Of a DNA stretch of 5,437 nt, positions 4,700-5,437 are shown piece by piece. The DNA lies in contig JANNDW010000133.1 of assembly GCA_031378125.1 (NCBI GenBank), positions 1 to 5,437 on the forward strand, written 5' to 3'. The notes under the pieces are model-generated. The model was not told where the DNA came from. It saw nothing but the letters and a program-made list of their open reading frames with translations, and did no database searches. The position numbers and the translations under genes were made by a program. This stretch comes from LGRD01 sp031378125. Lineage in GTDB: Bacteria > Pseudomonadota > Gammaproteobacteria > Burkholderiales > Burkholderiaceae_C. Positions within the stretch are counted from its first letter, which is position 1. Every line of letters begins with the position of its first letter.

Positions 4700-5437
4700 G
4701 GCACATTTGCCGGGTTGGCCGGGGAAAGCCCTTGGTGGCGCAACAGCGCGTCGATACGGGGTTCGCGGCCACGGAAGGCTTTGAAACTGTCCATCGCACT
4801 TCGGCTGCCGCCGGCTTCCAGCACGCTTTGGCGGTAGCGCCGGCCGGTGTCGACGTTGAGCACCCCGCCGGCATGGGCCGACTCTTCAAACGCGCTCCAC
4901 GCGTCCGCAGCCAGCACTTCGGCCCACTTGTAGCTGTAGTAACCGGCCGAGTAACCGCCCGCGAAGATGTGCGAGAAACTGTGCAGAAAGCGGTTGAAGG
5001 CGGGTGGTTGAATGACGGCAACCTGGCTGCGCACGTCGTCCACCAGGCGCTGGATGTCAGCCTCGCTGCCCGGCTCGGCGTGCAGCCGCATGTCGACCAG
5101 CGAAAACTCCACCTGGCGCATCGTCGCCAGGCCGCTGTGGAAATTTTTCGCCGCCAACATGCGGTCGAACAGCGCGCGCGGCAGCGGCTCGCCCGTTTCG
5201 ACATGGGCCGAGAGGTGTTTCACGACGTCCCACTCCCAGCAGAAGTTTTCCATGAACTGGCTGGGCAGTTCGACCGCGTCCCATTCGACGCCCGAAATGC
5301 CCGAGACGCCGATGTCGTCGACTTGCGTCAGCATGTGGTGCAGGCCGTGGCCGAACTCGTGGAACAAGGTGGTCACATCGTCGTGGGTGAGCAAGGCCGG
5401 CTGGCCCTCGGCAGGGGGCGCGAAATTGCACACCAGG
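4696..5437 (-). CDS. prlC: Oligopeptidase A, M3 family zinc metallopeptidase (C-terminal part)
   Basis: This is a cytoplasmic zinc endopeptidase of the thimet-oligopeptidase family that degrades short peptides, including cleaved signal peptides in E. coli. The right edge of the window cuts the gene; 246 C-terminal residues are seen of roughly 680 usual, and the frame is still open at the edge (LVCNFAPP). The first in-frame GTG at 5433 is internal, not the start. The zinc motif HEFGH is encoded at 5347-5361. GVEWDAVELPSQFMEN follows, with the third ligand expected at the Glu of VELPSQ, as in VEAPSQ of thimet oligopeptidase. The substrate-pocket region FSHIFAGGYSAGYYSYKWAEV holds the conserved His and Tyr residues of the family. 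The end is TGA at 4696-4698. The DUF4124-glutaredoxin gene follows on the same strand. A sister M3 peptidase (Dcp type) is less likely given the VELPSQ and YYSYKWAEV wording. Confidence 0.95.
   Translation of the reverse strand, partial: LVCNFAPPAEGQPALLTHDDVTTLFHEFGHGLHHMLTQVDDIGVSGISGVEWDAVELPSQFMENFCWEWDVVKHLSAHVETGEPLPRALFDRMLAAKNFHSGLATMRQVEFSLVDMRLHAEPGSEADIQRLVDDVRSQVAVIQPPAFNRFLHSFSHIFAGGYSAGYYSYKWAEVLAADAWSAFEESAHAGGVLNVDTGRRYRQSVLEAGGSRSAMDSFKAFRGREPRIDALLRHQGLSPANPANVP

Overview
The window is GC-rich, with strong G/C third-position preference. Its gene content is ordinary chromosomal housekeeping of a betaproteobacterium, most likely Burkholderiales and Comamonadaceae-like. That placement comes from the protein style (DnaQ clamp motif and C-terminus, the DUF4124 protein, the RmuC sequence) and is an inference; no search was run. 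I see no mobile element, CRISPR array or defence system, and I did not find a convincing new biological system.

Layout, left to right. A 5'-truncated dnaQ (proofreading subunit of DNA polymerase III) runs rightward from the left edge to 695. It is followed by a compact transcription unit for tRNA-Val(CAC): an extended -10 promoter (701-709), a hairpin at the predicted 5' end of the precursor (715-738), the tRNA with encoded CCA (746-820), and a UUCG-loop intrinsic terminator (849-870). About 400 bases with no convincing gene come next. Then rmuC (1296-2786) starts directly downstream of an extended -10 element, so close that its mRNA is predicted to be leaderless. An MFS transporter gene (about 2788-3999) follows rmuC with essentially no gap and is probably co-transcribed.

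The right part is on the minus strand. A truncated M3-family metallopeptidase (oligopeptidase A, prlC) enters from the right edge and ends at 4696. It is followed 53 bases later by a secreted DUF4124-glutaredoxin-like protein (3989-4642), which has its own RBS and a plausible promoter overlapping the prlC stop. The MFS gene and this gene converge and overlap by 11 bases at their stop codons.

Functionally there are two themes. DnaQ and RmuC serve DNA replication fidelity and genome maintenance, with a tRNA unit between them. PrlC and the DUF4124-thioredoxin-fold protein serve cytoplasmic peptide turnover and a probable envelope thiol function. The MFS substrate cannot be read from sequence. 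The points most worth checking are the predicted leaderless rmuC mRNA with an inverted repeat in its promoter, the hairpin-capped tRNA-Val precursor, and the unusual start-site choice at the rmuC/MFS junction.
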